DNA of 64,000 nucleotides, taken from the NCBI GenBank assembly GCA_030490835.1, contig CM059974.1:3851501-3915500 (forward strand), given 5' to 3'. Below the pieces are notes generated by a model that was given only the letters and a program-made list of their open reading frames with translations, did not search any database and had not been told where the DNA came from. This stretch comes from Annona cherimola. Its lineage: Eukaryota; Streptophyta; Magnoliopsida; Magnoliales; Annonaceae. The position numbers and the translations under genes were made by a program. Positions 52,182-64,000 of this stretch are shown here, piece after piece; position 1 is the stretch's first letter; each line of letters starts with the position of its first letter.

Positions 52182-52760
52182 TTAATTTTTTGGTTAGTAC
52201 TGATAGACCGCTGATATTACAATTTAGCATTTTTTTCACAATTCTCGCACCGTAGAAAATTTTTTATGTAAATACCGCCACCATATAAAGGAATTTATAA
52301 AATTTGGGAATGCATTTATGTAATTGGGTTATGTAAAAACAATTCCATGTAACCCCACTCAAATTTTAAGATTTCGATGTTTTGTACAAAATCCAATTCA
52401 TTCATTTGTTTACTTAAAAGACCATGTTTCATCTAAATCAAATATATGCATAGACCACATTTGCTCAAAATAAGTACATTTATGTGTAAATTTAAAAAAT
52501 GTTTATGTTTATTTATATATATATTGGAATATAATAATATTTTGTTAAATCATTTATCAATATAGGAATGATATTTTAGATGTTCAAGATGTTGAAAACA
52601 ATACTTAAAAATTGATATTCATCGTTAAATAATTTTATTACGTTAATTTTACGTGTTTGTAAATTTGAGTTATATACAGTGATATTAGACAAACGAAAGG
52701 ATTTTTATCATAATATGAGTTATGCAAAACGTAATATATGAAGTGAATTTTTCACCAACT

Positions 52761-52910
52761 ATCTAAATATTAAAAATGATCAGGATAATATAAAAAAAGA
52801 GTTCTATAGAAGCATGCCCGTATAAAATTTCTAACATCTAAATATTAAAAATGATCAGGATAATATAAAAAAAGAGTTCTATAGAAGCATACCCGTATAA
52901 AATTTCTAAC
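52761..52910. repeat. 75-bp tandem duplication
   Basis: Two adjacent copies of a 75-bp unit beginning ATCTAAATATTAAAAATGAT, differing at about one position (CATGCCC/CATACCC). Immediately downstream (52941-53000) the phrase TAGCCCCATGGG.GGCAACTG is also repeated. Confidence 0.8.
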
Positions 52911-53038
52911 CTCAAATGAAGACCCGCAGTATGCAAGATAGCCCCATGGGTGGCAACTGTCGAACCCTTGCTAGCCCCATGGGCGGCAACTGGGTTACTA
53001 CCATGTCACGGGCGTGGTGACCTCTAAAGCAATTATTG

Positions 53039-53300
53039 GGTCCGTTTGGTATAGGTCGAAATTTTAAATGAAAAGTTTTATGCATTGAATTTGTTTAGAT
53101 GGAAGGAGTGAGATGACATGGTATGGGTAATGATAAGAAGTAGGAAAAAAAAATTAAGATATATTGGATAATTGTGGATAAACGGTTGAAAAATAAGATA
53201 CTTTGTTGAAAGATGTGAGAAAATAATTAGAAATTTGAGAAATTAACGAGACCGGAAAGTTTTAGATTTGAAAAAAATTATAAGAATGCCAAGCACGCTC
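53039..53300. mobile_element. Tourist-like MITE copy
   Basis: Left end GGTCCGTTTGGTATAGG, right end AATGCCAAGCACGCTC. The interior has AAAAGTTTTATGC and the family's ATAAGATACTT motifs. Confidence 0.5.
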
Positions 53301-54071
53301 ATTGTCAACTGCACCCTATATATTGTTACTGTTTATTTGTCTTTTCAATCGTCATTTAGTGCTTTTTAGCTACATATAAATCCATCCTTATTATTTTAAT
53401 TATATTTTTAAAAATTCTATAAACATATTTAACTAGTCTTTTGATTTTGGTCGTGTCTCACAATTCACAAAAAAGAAAAAGAAAATTATATAAAAACGAA
53501 AAATAAAAAACTCCTTAAACAATCGGGCCATATAGACGCACTCACGCAATGTATCAATCATACGGACAAGTATTTTCCCTTCCAATTCATAACAATTTCT
53601 CTTCGTCTTGTTTTATTGTCCAACTATCGCTTGAGTAGAAAACAAACAAGCCTAAGGTGCAGTTTGGGCGTGTAATTTTTGTAGAAATTTTGGATGGTGC
53701 CAAAAATAGAAAATAAAATATTTTAAAAATTGTGTAAGTGATATAAAATAATATGAGTAAAATTGTAACAAATGTGATAGTTGTACCAAAAATAACTAAA
53801 GTATATAGGTAAACTAGAAAAAAATAGAATTGCTAGATAATTAAATTATTTACAATAGAATGTACAGAGGAAAGAAAAACCATGGAATACCGCAATCAGT
53901 TACCAAGGTGGGCTAGATCTAAAACCAACATGTTTATGTAGGCTATTAAAATTATATTGGATGATTTTATAAAAAATTTACAAAAACTGCATACAAATAG
54001 TCAAAATCATGCGAAAAAAGTTTTTCTAGAATGATAATAAAATTATTTTTCTAAAATGATAATAAAATTGT

Positions 54072-54526
54072 GGGTAATTGGCAAATACATTCATTTAGTT
54101 TGACCATAATTGTCAATATACTCACATAGTTTCGAAAATTACAAATAATCCTACGTAGTTTGACCATAATTGCAAATATACTAACGTCATTATAATGTCT
54201 TTACCTTGCTGTGCAAATATACTTACATTATTATGATGTTTTTACAGTACAATTATGACATGAGTATATTTGCAAAAATATGCTAGCTATATGAATATAT
54301 TTGCAATTTCAAATTTAAGTAGATATATTTAGTTTTGCAAATATATCCACATAATTTACATATTTTTACAAATATATTCACGCCGTTACGGTGCAATAGT
54401 AGCGCCATAATGGTGTTAGTGTATTTACAATGATGGTCAAACGGCATAAAGGTTATTAGTAATTTCTGAAATTATGTTAGTATTTTATAATTTTGGTCAA
54501 ACTGAGCCTGCATTTGTAAATCACCG
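54072..54526. mobile_element. MULE-like element with repeat-built terminal arms
   Basis: The arms, up to about 200 bp, are inverted copies. Each is built of degenerate 29-31-bp units of the type CAAATATACTNACRTAGTTTGACCATAATTG. Ends: GGGTAATTGGCAAATAC and, inverted from the right, CGGTGATTTACAAATGC. Flanks TAAAATTGT and TAAAAATTA may be a worn 9-bp duplication. No coding capacity. Confidence 0.5.
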
Positions 54527-54879
54527 TAAAAATTATAAAACTGCATTGCACTCTGAAAACACCCATGACCCATCCATATCAATACAAACTGACATATTTG
54601 ATCCTCTTGCAACAGTCAACTCGAACATCTAGGTCTGATGCGGTTAGACGGTCGGGATGAATGCGACCGACCAGACCACCTGCATGTGGGACCCTGGTTT
54701 CCCTGGTAAAAAAAATAATTAAAAAATGAACAACTGTTCTCCCGTTTTAATTTTGTTAAAAATCTGATAAAATAAAGTAAATCAAGGAAGGTGCGTAGTT
54801 ATTACTAATTACACACCGATAATACGTACTACGTGTTGTCGTCCACTGCCAACATGGACGGCCTTGTTAGGAGAATCCA

Positions 54880-54998
54880 GTAAGCATGTTAAATATATTT
54901 AAACTAAAAATTGTATAAAAAATATTTAACAAGAATAAAATAATGAGTTAAAGCAGCGGAGGCTATTGCACCTGAGTGCATTGTATCAGAGTCCATCT
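54880..54998. repeat. Fragment of a foldback element, relative of element A
   Basis: CATGTTAAATATATTTAAAC then GGAGGCTATTGCACCTGAGT, matching the inner arm and terminal module of the right half of 16652-17071. The left half is absent. Confidence 0.4.
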
Positions 54999-55799
54999 TA
55001 TATATAGACTTTACATGGTTGCGATGAGTTTTTTTTTTTTTCTTTTTTTATGTTCGTCTGTTTTTTACTAAATTTTTTTTATCTATGGCTTTTAAATTTT
55101 AAATTTTTTTCTCACTCATAAGTATCTTATTTTTCAATAAATTATATATAACTTTTCATATAATTATTTTATTTATTTTAATTTTACTCTCCGACTATCT
55201 ATTCACTGCTTGTCTTAAATCACATTATCTCTCATACTTCAAAAATTTTTGCCACCCCGGAATGTCCTTAGGGGGCGTTTTGGCTATAGGTTAAAAAATC
55301 TACACGTTCCCACACATCTCTTCGTAAAATTCGACATTTTAATTAACAGTACCCAACTCTTTCTATTATATATTTTAATTTTTTCAAATTTTTTTACATT
55401 TTTCCTCATAGATATTTTATATGTTTTATGTTTATTCTGTTTGCTAGAAATTACTGTCCATTTCAAGTCACATTACCTTGTTACTTTTTTCCCCCTTAAA
55501 ATTTTCCAAAAAGTAGTCTCCGAACGTGTTGCTTTTTGAATATGTGCAGGGTGCCCTAGGCATTAGGTTTTCAGAAGTTCTTACTCTTCCACTAGATTTT
55601 TAATATGATTTGATAAGATTTTTAATATGATTTGATATCTTAATTAATTTTCTCACTACTATTAATTAGATATTTTCATCGATTTTTTTATAAGAATATA
55701 TTTTAATCATTTTAACATAACTATTTATCTATTTGGCAATATGTAAAAAAAAAAATCGCTCATCCCACACATTTTTCATTGTCAAATATTCACATGTTA

Positions 55800-56040
55800 A
55801 CTTGACACCTAAAATTTTTCGTGTTTCACAACTATCTTATTTTTTATTTTATTTATTTCTATACAACTACCAAAATTTCAAATTATTTTTATAAGACTAC
55901 TCATACATCTAATATATTTATTTTAATTTCATTCTCTTTACTCATTATCATTTCATATTCATTATTTTCTCATATTTCAAAAACTTTTATACAAAAAATT
56001 TTTCATCAAAATTTTTATTACTTCAAGAACATTATCTTAA
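55800..56040. mobile_element. Tourist-like MITE fragment
   Basis: CACAACTATCTTA, CATACATCTAATATATTTAT and TTTATTACTTCAAGAACA follow the family's internal order. The ends are eroded. Confidence 0.35.
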
Positions 56041-56340
56041 TATATTTCCATGTAATTATTATATCTATATTAACTTTATTTTTACTCCTCTTAATTATTT
56101 TTATTGCACTATGCTATTCTTCTATATATATATTTTTTACTTTCATACTTCTAAAGTTCATGTGGAAAAAGGGAAAATAGAGAAAAAATTAGTAAAAAGA
56201 CGTTAAATTTGATAAAGTAATGATATGATAAGATAGGAATAATGATTTAAAATGGCGAAAAAAGTTGAAATAAATATGATAGTTATTACTTCCTTTCACA
56301 AACTAAATTTATTAATGGAGACAAATATGAGTTTATGTTA

Positions 56341-57274
56341 CGTAGTCAGTTAAGTTCGAGTGGTAGTCTACTACATTCGTATCATATTTGTGAAAGATTT
56401 ATCATTGATGCATTTGATTGGGTTGAAAAAATATTAACAAAAACTTTTTACTCTTTATGATTATCTTATTTTTAAATTTTTTTATATTTTCTTATATAAA
56501 CTATCATATTTTTCAATCATTTTCACACAATTGCTCATATAACTAACACATATATTTGTAACTTTATTCTTTTTACATCTCATCATTACCTCTATCATAT
56601 CACATCATTTTCTATCAATTTGATAACTTTTACCATAAAAACTTTTCATCAAAATTTTTTATCTCCAACCAAACACACTTGCGTTTACTCATTTGTTAAA
56701 AAATATTTTATGTAATTTTAAATAATACAAAGCAATACTTATTTACATTTTAAAATCACATACCCATTATTTACATATAATATTTTTTACATTATTATAT
56801 AAAAATACGAAGTATAAATTGCTATAATCTAATTATTAAAACTATTTATGTATTGCAATCACAATTTATAAGCCTATTTATATAAGACTTTCAGAAATCA
56901 ATGATGTGCATATAAAAAAACTAAACTAGTTTTTTTACTTTGCAATACACAACTCCAAAAGGCACAAAATTCATTTGAATTTGAATTTATTAAGATAGAT
57001 GTGCATATAAAATGTCATAGATAGAATATAATGTATACTGTATAACGATGTATATATTATATATAATTATACACTCATTTAATTACCTATATTAATACTC
57101 ATGCACGTTGATTTTAGATACCTAATATATCTACCTTACCTTTGCCTTATTTGAGGGAACTGGTAATGATCTGTACCATGTTGATACCCATGAGTAATAA
57201 TTTATATCCTATTCTACCTAACTTAGGATCAAGTTAGTAGGTATTCATTAGTATCCTACTTAAGTTGAACTCTA
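56341..57274. mobile_element. Eroded hAT-like element, relative of 8130-8830, with nested MITE
   Basis: The left end (CAGTTAAGTTCGAGTGGTAG, TCTACTACATTCGTATC) parallels the left end of 8130-8830 (GCAACTCGGGTCGATTC, TCTACTCTACCCGTATC). The right end (AGTTAGTAGGTATTCATTAG, then TCCTACTTAAGTTGAACTC) parallels its right end. A Tourist-like copy ending CCAAACACAC occupies about 56420-56690 inside it. Confidence 0.5.
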
Positions 57275-57289
57275 ATTTACATGGTGAAG

Positions 57290-57545
57290 GTCTAAATGTA
57301 CTCAGGTGTGTATTTAACCTATTTTTTTATATTTTTAAAATTTTTTTGTACAACTGTTTAGTCCAAGTGTATTTAACATGTGTATCAAGTTTTACCATAT
57401 TCAAAGATTTGTAGATATTTTTAAGATTTTTAATTAAATAGTGGTATTTTGGTACTTTTAATAATTTTTTTAGAAAAATATAAAAAAAACTTTTTATATC
57501 CAAGTGCAGCTAAATGGGTGCACATTATCACACCTAAGTTTACAT
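57290..57545. repeat. Degraded foldback element, relative of element A
   Basis: GTACTCAGGTGTGTATTTAA at the left, then the arm GTATTTAACATGTGTATCAA and AAAGATTTGTAGATATTTTT, in the order seen in the left arm of 16652-17071. The right half is badly eroded (CAAGTGCAGCTAAATGGGTG). Confidence 0.45.
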
Positions 57546-57908
57546 TCCTTCGTAGGGGAAAAAAAAAAAAAGCTTGCACGGCTAAGCAAAGCTCAAACTG
57601 CGTGCTTGCACTGGCTACGCCACGTAAAAGTTTTTGTTTTATTTTGCTTAACTGAGCGTGTACATTGTAAATAACTGAATACGTAGTGCGTACATTGTAA
57701 ATAACTTCAACAATTTGCGTGAATTTGTAAAATTCTGATTAAAAACGGAAATAATGGTTGAAAATAGCGAAAGTTGAAGGGCCCGAACTGTAAAAATACC
57801 CCCTCCGATTCTCGAATTTAAAAGCCTGCAAGGCTGCAACTCTTCGCTTCCTTCTCCAGCCCCATTGTTTCGCTCTTCAGTCCTGTCGAGCCTTGACAGC
57901 TGGAGAAG

Positions 57909-60900
57909 ATGAGCTTCGACGGCTTCGACGAATGGGACGAGAAATTCCTTGATCAAGCGATTCGCCTCGAAGAAGAAGTCATCTCTTCTCGAAATGAGAC
58001 GCAGCCAGCTCCCGCCATTTCCCCTCCGCAGCTCCATCCTTGCCCTAATCCACCGGACACCTTCTGCGGGGACTTCAGTTTCTCCCCTCCCAGAGAGCTC
58101 TCCCAGAGGCCTCCGGAGACTTCCTTCTCGGAAATCGACTGCAAGGTGGTGGAGCTGCAGCAGCGCGCTCCTCCGAGGACCGGAGCGAGCCGACATTCCG
58201 TCACCAGCGCGAAAGAAAAGGAGATCGAGAGATTGAAGGTTTTAGGGTTTCTTTTCATTATACTTCTTCGTGTTTAATTCAAAAAATGGAAATCTAGAAT
58301 CTTTAATCGAGTAACATGCCTGCCTTCAAAGGATGTTGATATGGTGGGCTGCTGAAATTTCCTCATTTCTTGACGATCTCAACCGCTGGATTCGAACCTG
58401 CATCTGGCCTGAATGGGGAAAGCCAAGAATTTCATTTCCTTGTTTCAAGATTTTTCACTTTTTATTGGGGGAATGAGTTCTTAGGCAAATAAGGTAACTT
58501 TGTTCTTTCGGTGCCCACTAGATCATTATTCAGGGATGTCATCTTGGTTAAGCCGTTGCGATCGAGTCTGATGGTTCTTTCCATTACATGACCTATTTGA
58601 ATATTTCAGACGTGAATTGTCCACAAAACCAATGCTGAGAATACTAAGCGTACTTGTCATCTGTATTTCAACATCTAAAATTTCCTCTTTCTATTACAGA
58701 GGGAGTTGGGACGTGTCTCCAAGCAACTTAATCACCTTGTAAGTCTTTGCATTGCTTTGCATTATGATATTTGAAGAAGCGCAAATTGCTGAATTTCATT
58801 CTATTTCTCCACTATCATCGTAATGTCTTCAACCTTTTTAAATGTTTTTCCCCTTTCTTTGAGGCAAAGATTCTGAAACTTTATTATGAATTGCAATGAT
58901 GAACTCAAGTGTTTTAAGTGGACTATTTTGGGGTTGTATTTTCTTGTTCTCGTTTCATTTTTTTTTTTCGCCTTTTTATTCTATCTTCCTTTCTTTTATT
59001 ATTCTTTTTGAAATTTTATTGGCAGGAATATGAATCCTTGGAGCTTAAAAGGGACAGAGACAAGAAAGATGAGCAGCTAAAACATGCCTTTACCAAATTG
59101 GAAGCAAAAGATGCTGAGATACACTCTTTGAAAGGAGGGAATACGTGGGTAACTCAAATAACTCAATTCCCATTATTATATTTTTTGAAAGTGTGCATGT
59201 TGCTATGGATGTTGTGACCTTTTAAAATAAAAATTCTTGCGTACTTCTACATTGATATAACTATTCATGTTTCCTTCTTTTATTATTTTTCACTCGGCTG
59301 TAATGGCTCTTTTTTTAGCCTGAAACCTACAATGTTGCCTCTTCTGTACTATCATACCAAATGTATTTATTTATCATTTGTAGTGGTATTCTCCATATCT
59401 GGTACTCTATTTTTCTTTTTTTGGATGAGTCTTTTAATGAACATATCTTGATAATCATGGCCATAATCATCAGGCAGACCTTTTTACATTTGATTAGTGC
59501 ATTCTCTTAGCTTTATTGCTATCACAAACTTTGTGGAGGTGAATGATTTTTATTAACATTGCTGATAATTATTCAGTACATAGTTTCAGACAGAAGAGTG
59601 CATCAATCATCAGTATGGATGGATACATGGTCTTGACATGCCTAGTTTTACTTTTCTATCGTATATAATTTCTTTTGACGAAGTCTCCCTTGTTAATACA
59701 TGACCTTAAACCTATGGATCTAAATTAGAGACTGAGTGTGAATCCTAAATGAACAGGGCTAGTGAGACATTGGCGCACAGCCATTCTCAGATGCCTCTGC
59801 AGCCTCACTTTGCAAATGCTGCAGTCGGGGAGCTAGGCTCAGGGTACCCCAATCTAGCACATAAACATAATCCAGGTCCGATGTGGGCTAGAGAAGGTGC
59901 ATCAAAACGACTATCTCGCAACAGCAAGAACAGTCTTCAACATGATCCTATACAAGGTGTTCCCATGGATGGATCATCTTCTGCCTCTGAGTTGAAGCGC
60001 CGCATGTTGATTGATTCTGGTGAGTCTTGGATTTGAGCAAGCTTGAATTCTTGTAACTTTATGTTTGCAACATTTGATGCTTCCTTTTCCCCCTTACATA
60101 TCTGGTTTTCTCTGATGATTTTCAGCTGCTGTAACATCCAATGGTCACCCATATCAGGTATTGCTTCTATTAGTGACTGAACTATGTAAACCAGCAGACA
60201 TTCCTTTTGATTTACTGATCTTAGGAGACTTGAGTAACATTATGACCTGTTTCATGCAGGAAATTATGTTCACAGAAAGGTCAGAGCCAAAATTAACTAG
60301 AGCTGTAGGAATCCAGACTGATGCCTCCAAGGATTATTCTGATTTCACAGCAAGGCACAAAATCTCTGCAGAGTGTGACCTTTCGGACAAATTGCTAGCA
60401 ATCTGGGACACTAAATGCGACAACAGATCAGAAAGAAATCTCGTCTCCAAGTTACTTATGACCTGTCTACCAGATTTTTCCATGCTTTTCAGGTGCACAG
60501 GCATGTCTTCCAAAATAACTCTTAACTCTGTGGCAGATGAAAGTCTATCTGATAAGACTTTGCATTGTCAAATAAAGTCTGTTCAAGCAGTTGAAGCTGC
60601 AAAAGTTTCTCATCTCTCTGATGTACTAAATAAGGTAAGTACATATGTGGTAAAGTTGTACATGTTTGTGCAACTGTGACAGCATTCCTTCTATTAATGG
60701 GAATCTAAATAACCAGACTTGTAAGCATGACTTCACTTACAGAGGTTGTGGACCCACAGGTGGTATCCTTTTGTCTGGTTTGTGTACAAGTGTACACAAT
60801 TTGCATACCCCTCATGGATCTCAACAGAAACAAAAAAAAGCTGAATCTAGTGTTCCATTTCTGATTCCCTCAAAGGCCAAGTTATGTTTTTGTCTTTTTA

Positions 60901-63900
60901 GAATGTGGTATAATTGGGATAGGATCATGAAGGATGTGGTTTTATGCCATAATTGGGTGGTCGAAAATTCGAGGCTTGGCTCCTCACCACCCCTCCGACT
61001 TGCATGGTTCTTCATATTTTCATTTTGCGTTATTGAAGAACCCATGCGCAATTTCCTAGAATCGTGGTCTGGTTTTGGTTGAATTTACTTCGGTCATCTT
61101 TGTTCTTGTTTTACATAATTTATTGGAATGACCTGCTATTTTTCCACCTTTTTTCTGTTTTTTTGGTGTTGGCAGGTAAGTAGTGGGATGCTGGAATTGG
61201 ATGCATTGTTTGAAGCATTGCTTGGTGTTTGCAATCTGAAGAATGTAAGTATGATTTATAGGTTGTTTGGAGTGTTTTTACCATACATGATATGTGCCAC
61301 CTCTTGCTTCATATAGTATCATGCGTACATGTGCATACATACGCTTTCCACAGGACATCATAACTAAATCCACTCTGGACGAGCCTTTCATTGATGTACA
61401 GCATATCATCATACTTTCCATCATGTGAGTTTCTGTTTCGGTGTATGAATCTTGGAGTACATCCATCAGTGCATGCATACGTGCTCTTCCATCATGCGAT
61501 TTTTCATTTTTGATGTATGCATCTCGATGAAGCTTTCTAATAGAGAACTAAGGTGGGTATTGCTGTTGCCCAAGGACTATTAAAATCACTTGTTCATCTT
61601 CTCTTTTGAGAAAACAGATTATGCTTCTAGGCTTCAGTACATAGACTAGGTGTCATGCAGTTCTTTTCTTGTTTCCATATGCAACTTCATTATTGATTGC
61701 CAGAGGCTTGTTTTTACTCACTTGCCATACTGTTTCCGTGGCTACTTTGGTTTTGGTGCAGGTTGCTGTCGTTCATAGATCTCTTTGTATACTGCGTATC
61801 TTGTTACAGCACATACTGAGTTTCAACAAGAGACCTGATAGCAGGTGTACAGTGCTACTGCCTCTCTTTCACGTCATTTTCATGATTCTTCTGTTTTAGT
61901 ATTTGCTTCAAATTTCAGATCTAATAGAGAAGTCTAATGATTAGAGCTTCTATTTTTGCTTTTAATGTTATCTAGAAGCATGCATTTTTCAACCCTTAAA
62001 GGAAGGTGGAAGGAAAGGAGTTCTGATTTTGATTATGTCATCTCCGTAAGAGACTGTCAAGTCATTTCATTTAGCATTGCAACTCCTTATATGTGATGGA
62101 AAAGAACATATTATTCTTTTCTTCATCACCTTGTTTTCATTCTTGTTTTGGATTCAACAGATTTATAGTTTTTTTTTTCCAAACTATAAATTAGGTACTT
62201 TATTCAAGTATTTTCCAATAGAATTTTCCTGTAGGATATCTTTCAAAATTTTTTTTATTTTTAAAAAAAGCATTTAATTTTCTGTGAATTCATCTACCTG
62301 ACTCTGAACTGCTTTTTTTTTTTTTTTTCTTCCTTTTTGTGAGCGGATGCTGTGTATATGGCTGGAATGGCATGTAATTAATAACTATGTAATATGTTTT
62401 TGATGCCTTATGCTTATGCTTATGAAATTCAATTTGATTTTTTTCAGTGTAATCTGCTCAGGGACAATATTTTGGTTACTTCTGCTCAAAATCCCAGCAC
62501 CCTCAAGGAGAAGAAAGGGGAAGGTGGAATCGAGTTTTCTGTGAACAATGATGAGACTTTATTTACACTGATTGCTAGATCGTATAATACGGAAAATCTA
62601 GCGAAGAGCAATGAGGATTTCCATAATAGCACATCTCTTTCTTCCATGCTCTGGGTGTCACTATTTGAGACAATGCAGCAGATTGTTGTGGGGAATACAG
62701 AAGAATGTTTACAAGTAGAAGCAACATTTATAATGAACTTGATCTTGTTGAGAAGTAATCCCTATACAGATAGAGTACAGTAAGTTCATTGTATTTATTT
62801 TCACATTTATGAAAAATATGCATTTTCTCCGCTAATATGAAGCAATTCTTATTAACACAGGTTTGGGTCGATTCCACTGTTTGAGGGTTTGCCAGTGCTC
62901 CTGCAGAAGGAAGCTGGTTCGCGTGTGCAGAAGCTAGCCGTGCATCTTCTTTTCCTGCTGTTGAATTGTAGGTATCATTCTTATTGTAAGCCTTTTTTTT
63001 TTTTTCCCCTTTTCTATGTCTGACACTGCTGATTGAGACTTGGAATGAAATGTCTTCTTTTATTTTTCCCTGCTCTGTCTTTGAGATAAACTGCAAATAC
63101 TGGAACTGGTGTTGGTTTTTCTTAATCAATATTTGAAAAAACCTACTGAGAAAGTATAAAGCATGGCCCATTCGTTATGCTTGGTTGCCTTAGTGTACTG
63201 TCTAGATGATAGGTTTTTCATTTATCTGTCGTACTTGAACGTGCAATTCAACTGATAGTTTTCCCTGTTGTTCATAATATTTTCACTAAAGAAAAGCCAG
63301 TATCTAGAGTTTTTGATATTGTAATAGTAGAGAATAAATCTGAATTCATGACGTTTTACTCACAACCATTTTCTGGTGATTTATTATTGGATTAGGTGAG
63401 AGAACTCTCACTTCTATAAGGCTTTCTGTAGCTTCCTTGCCCCCTTCTTAGAACATGAAGTTTTTACTAGCATCCGCCTCATGTTCGCTGCATTGAACTC
63501 CAGGCCCCAAGCTTTTTAGGATGTTCTGCACTGGTCAAAATCTTGAGTCTGTGGAGGAATTTGATGCTACAGAAAATCCCCCCGTCTTTTCTGCCAATAT
63601 TATGGATGGCTTGGCAGATTGCCTCTCTGGCAAAGTAAATAGTTCAGAGGTATGCTTTTCTATTCTCGATTGCCTCATGTGCTAATACTGGAAGTCCTTC
63701 TGGCTAGTCTCATTGGTTTATTTTACCTGTTTTCCGGCCACAAAAATTAATTATGGATGCTCATCACCTGTGACTTGCACTAATCATCGGCAATGTGATT
63801 TTATGTTTTCTTCTTCTTCCTTTTTTTTTTTTTTTGGGGAAAAAAAGAAGAGGCGGAGAAAATGCAACATGTTCATATGGTTGACTGTTACATGTGCTTT

Positions 63901-64000
63901 TCTGTTTGTCCGAAGGTCTTAAACGAAAATAAATTTTTCAGGAACTTGAACTGCGGAGACATGCTGTCATCGTGGTTGCTTTTATAGCCTCTTCTGGCAA
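57909..64000 (+). CDS. SUV2: ATRIP/SUV2-like DNA damage checkpoint protein (partial)
   Basis: Thirteen exons are seen: 57909-58238, 58700-58738, 59026-59144, 59757-60019, 60126-60157, 60260-60634, 61176-61244, 61762-61844, 61976-62045, 62448-62779, 62861-62967, 63504-63649 and 63942 to the window edge. Splice sites are GT-AG and phases agree; the 61976-62045 exon is predicted mainly from phase. The protein begins MSFDGFDEWDEKFLDQAIRLEEEV, an acidic N-terminus. A predicted coiled coil follows (ELGRVSKQLNHLEYESLELKRDRDKKDEQL ... EAKDAEIHSL), then a long helical region with SGMLELDALFEALLGVCNL, VHRSLCILRILLQHIL, LLQKEAGSRVQKLAVHLLFLLLNCPKLF and ANIMDGLADCL. This order of acidic end, coiled coil and helical repeats fits plant SUV2, the ATRIP partner of ATR kinase in replication-stress signalling. 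The assignment is from memory of the family and is not motif-proof. Confidence 0.72.

Larger units (their letters stand above)
48479..57908. other. Gene-free AT-rich block packed with short repeats
   Basis: 9.4 kb between the divergent SCAMP and SUV2-like genes. Apart from promoter sequence near 48.5 and 57.8 kb and a less AT-rich patch at 49560-49930, it consists of MITE copies, a TIR element (51027-51455), two tandem duplications (51728, 52761), a MULE-like element (54072-54526), an eroded hAT-like element (56341-57274) and foldback fragments. A possible additional hAT-like start (AGAGGTGCAATTTGTGTCGG, about 50605) has no partner that I could place. Open frames here are AT-rich and domain-free. 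Confidence 0.6.

Noticed and set aside
60666..61082. Open frame inside an SUV2-like intron
   Set aside because: No coiled-coil or helical-repeat similarity, and it lies between exons whose phases already match.

Overview
This is plant nuclear DNA, almost certainly from a flowering plant. The genes are split by short GT-AG introns (plus two apparent GC-AG introns), intergenic DNA is very AT-rich, and several products are plant-specific: chloroplast phosphoribulokinase, the plastid glycolate/glycerate translocator PLGG1, a BASIC PENTACYSTEINE factor and an ATRIP/SUV2-like protein. The species cannot be named from the sequence; nothing looks grass-like.

Genes from left to right. 1-478 (-): 5' end of an SMG9-like nonsense-mediated-decay gene, cut by the window edge. 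5791-10002 (+): a peroxisomal 4-coumarate:CoA ligase-like enzyme in six exons. 11280-15109 (-): choline-phosphate cytidylyltransferase in eight exons. 17949-23431 (+): a PLGG1 copy in eight exons with an in-frame stop in its transit peptide and an apparent loss of part of one membrane segment. 27371-28225 (+): a BPC/GAGA-binding factor with a likely 5'UTR intron. 29464-32099 (-): phosphoribulokinase in five exons. 36917-41341 (+): an uninterrupted Ty3/gypsy chromovirus polyprotein. 42919-48478 (-): a SCAMP membrane-traffic protein in twelve exons. 57909-64000 (+): an ATRIP/SUV2-like DNA-damage gene that runs off the right edge. The genes do not form a functional cluster. PLGG1 (photorespiration) and PRK (Calvin cycle) are both plastid carbon genes, but their proximity is probably chance.

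The mobile DNA is the most unusual part. Insertions sit inside older insertions: a hAT-like MITE inside a hAT-like MITE (4CL-like intron 2); a short Copia derivative inside the terminal repeat of a Tourist-like MITE (PLGG1 intron 4); a MITE inside a related MITE (BPC leader intron); a 1.83-kb Pack-MULE-like element inside an older element (33.6-36.1 kb); and the Ty3 element inside a foldback MITE (36.5-42.2 kb). Several insertions have target duplications readable in the sequence (9 bp, 8 bp, 5 bp, 3 bp). Two near-perfect palindromes of about 400 bp lie 39 bp apart at 16652-17071 and 17111-17506. Their terminal modules are themselves palindromes, and their arms resemble degraded copies elsewhere in the window.

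The 48.5-57.9 kb stretch has no recognisable gene. It holds many copies of one AT-rich MITE family, tandem duplications and diverged DNA transposons. No CRISPR array, tRNA or rRNA gene was seen. Exon coordinates were derived by hand from splice signals, reading phase and remembered family sequence, so they are models rather than transcript-supported structures.
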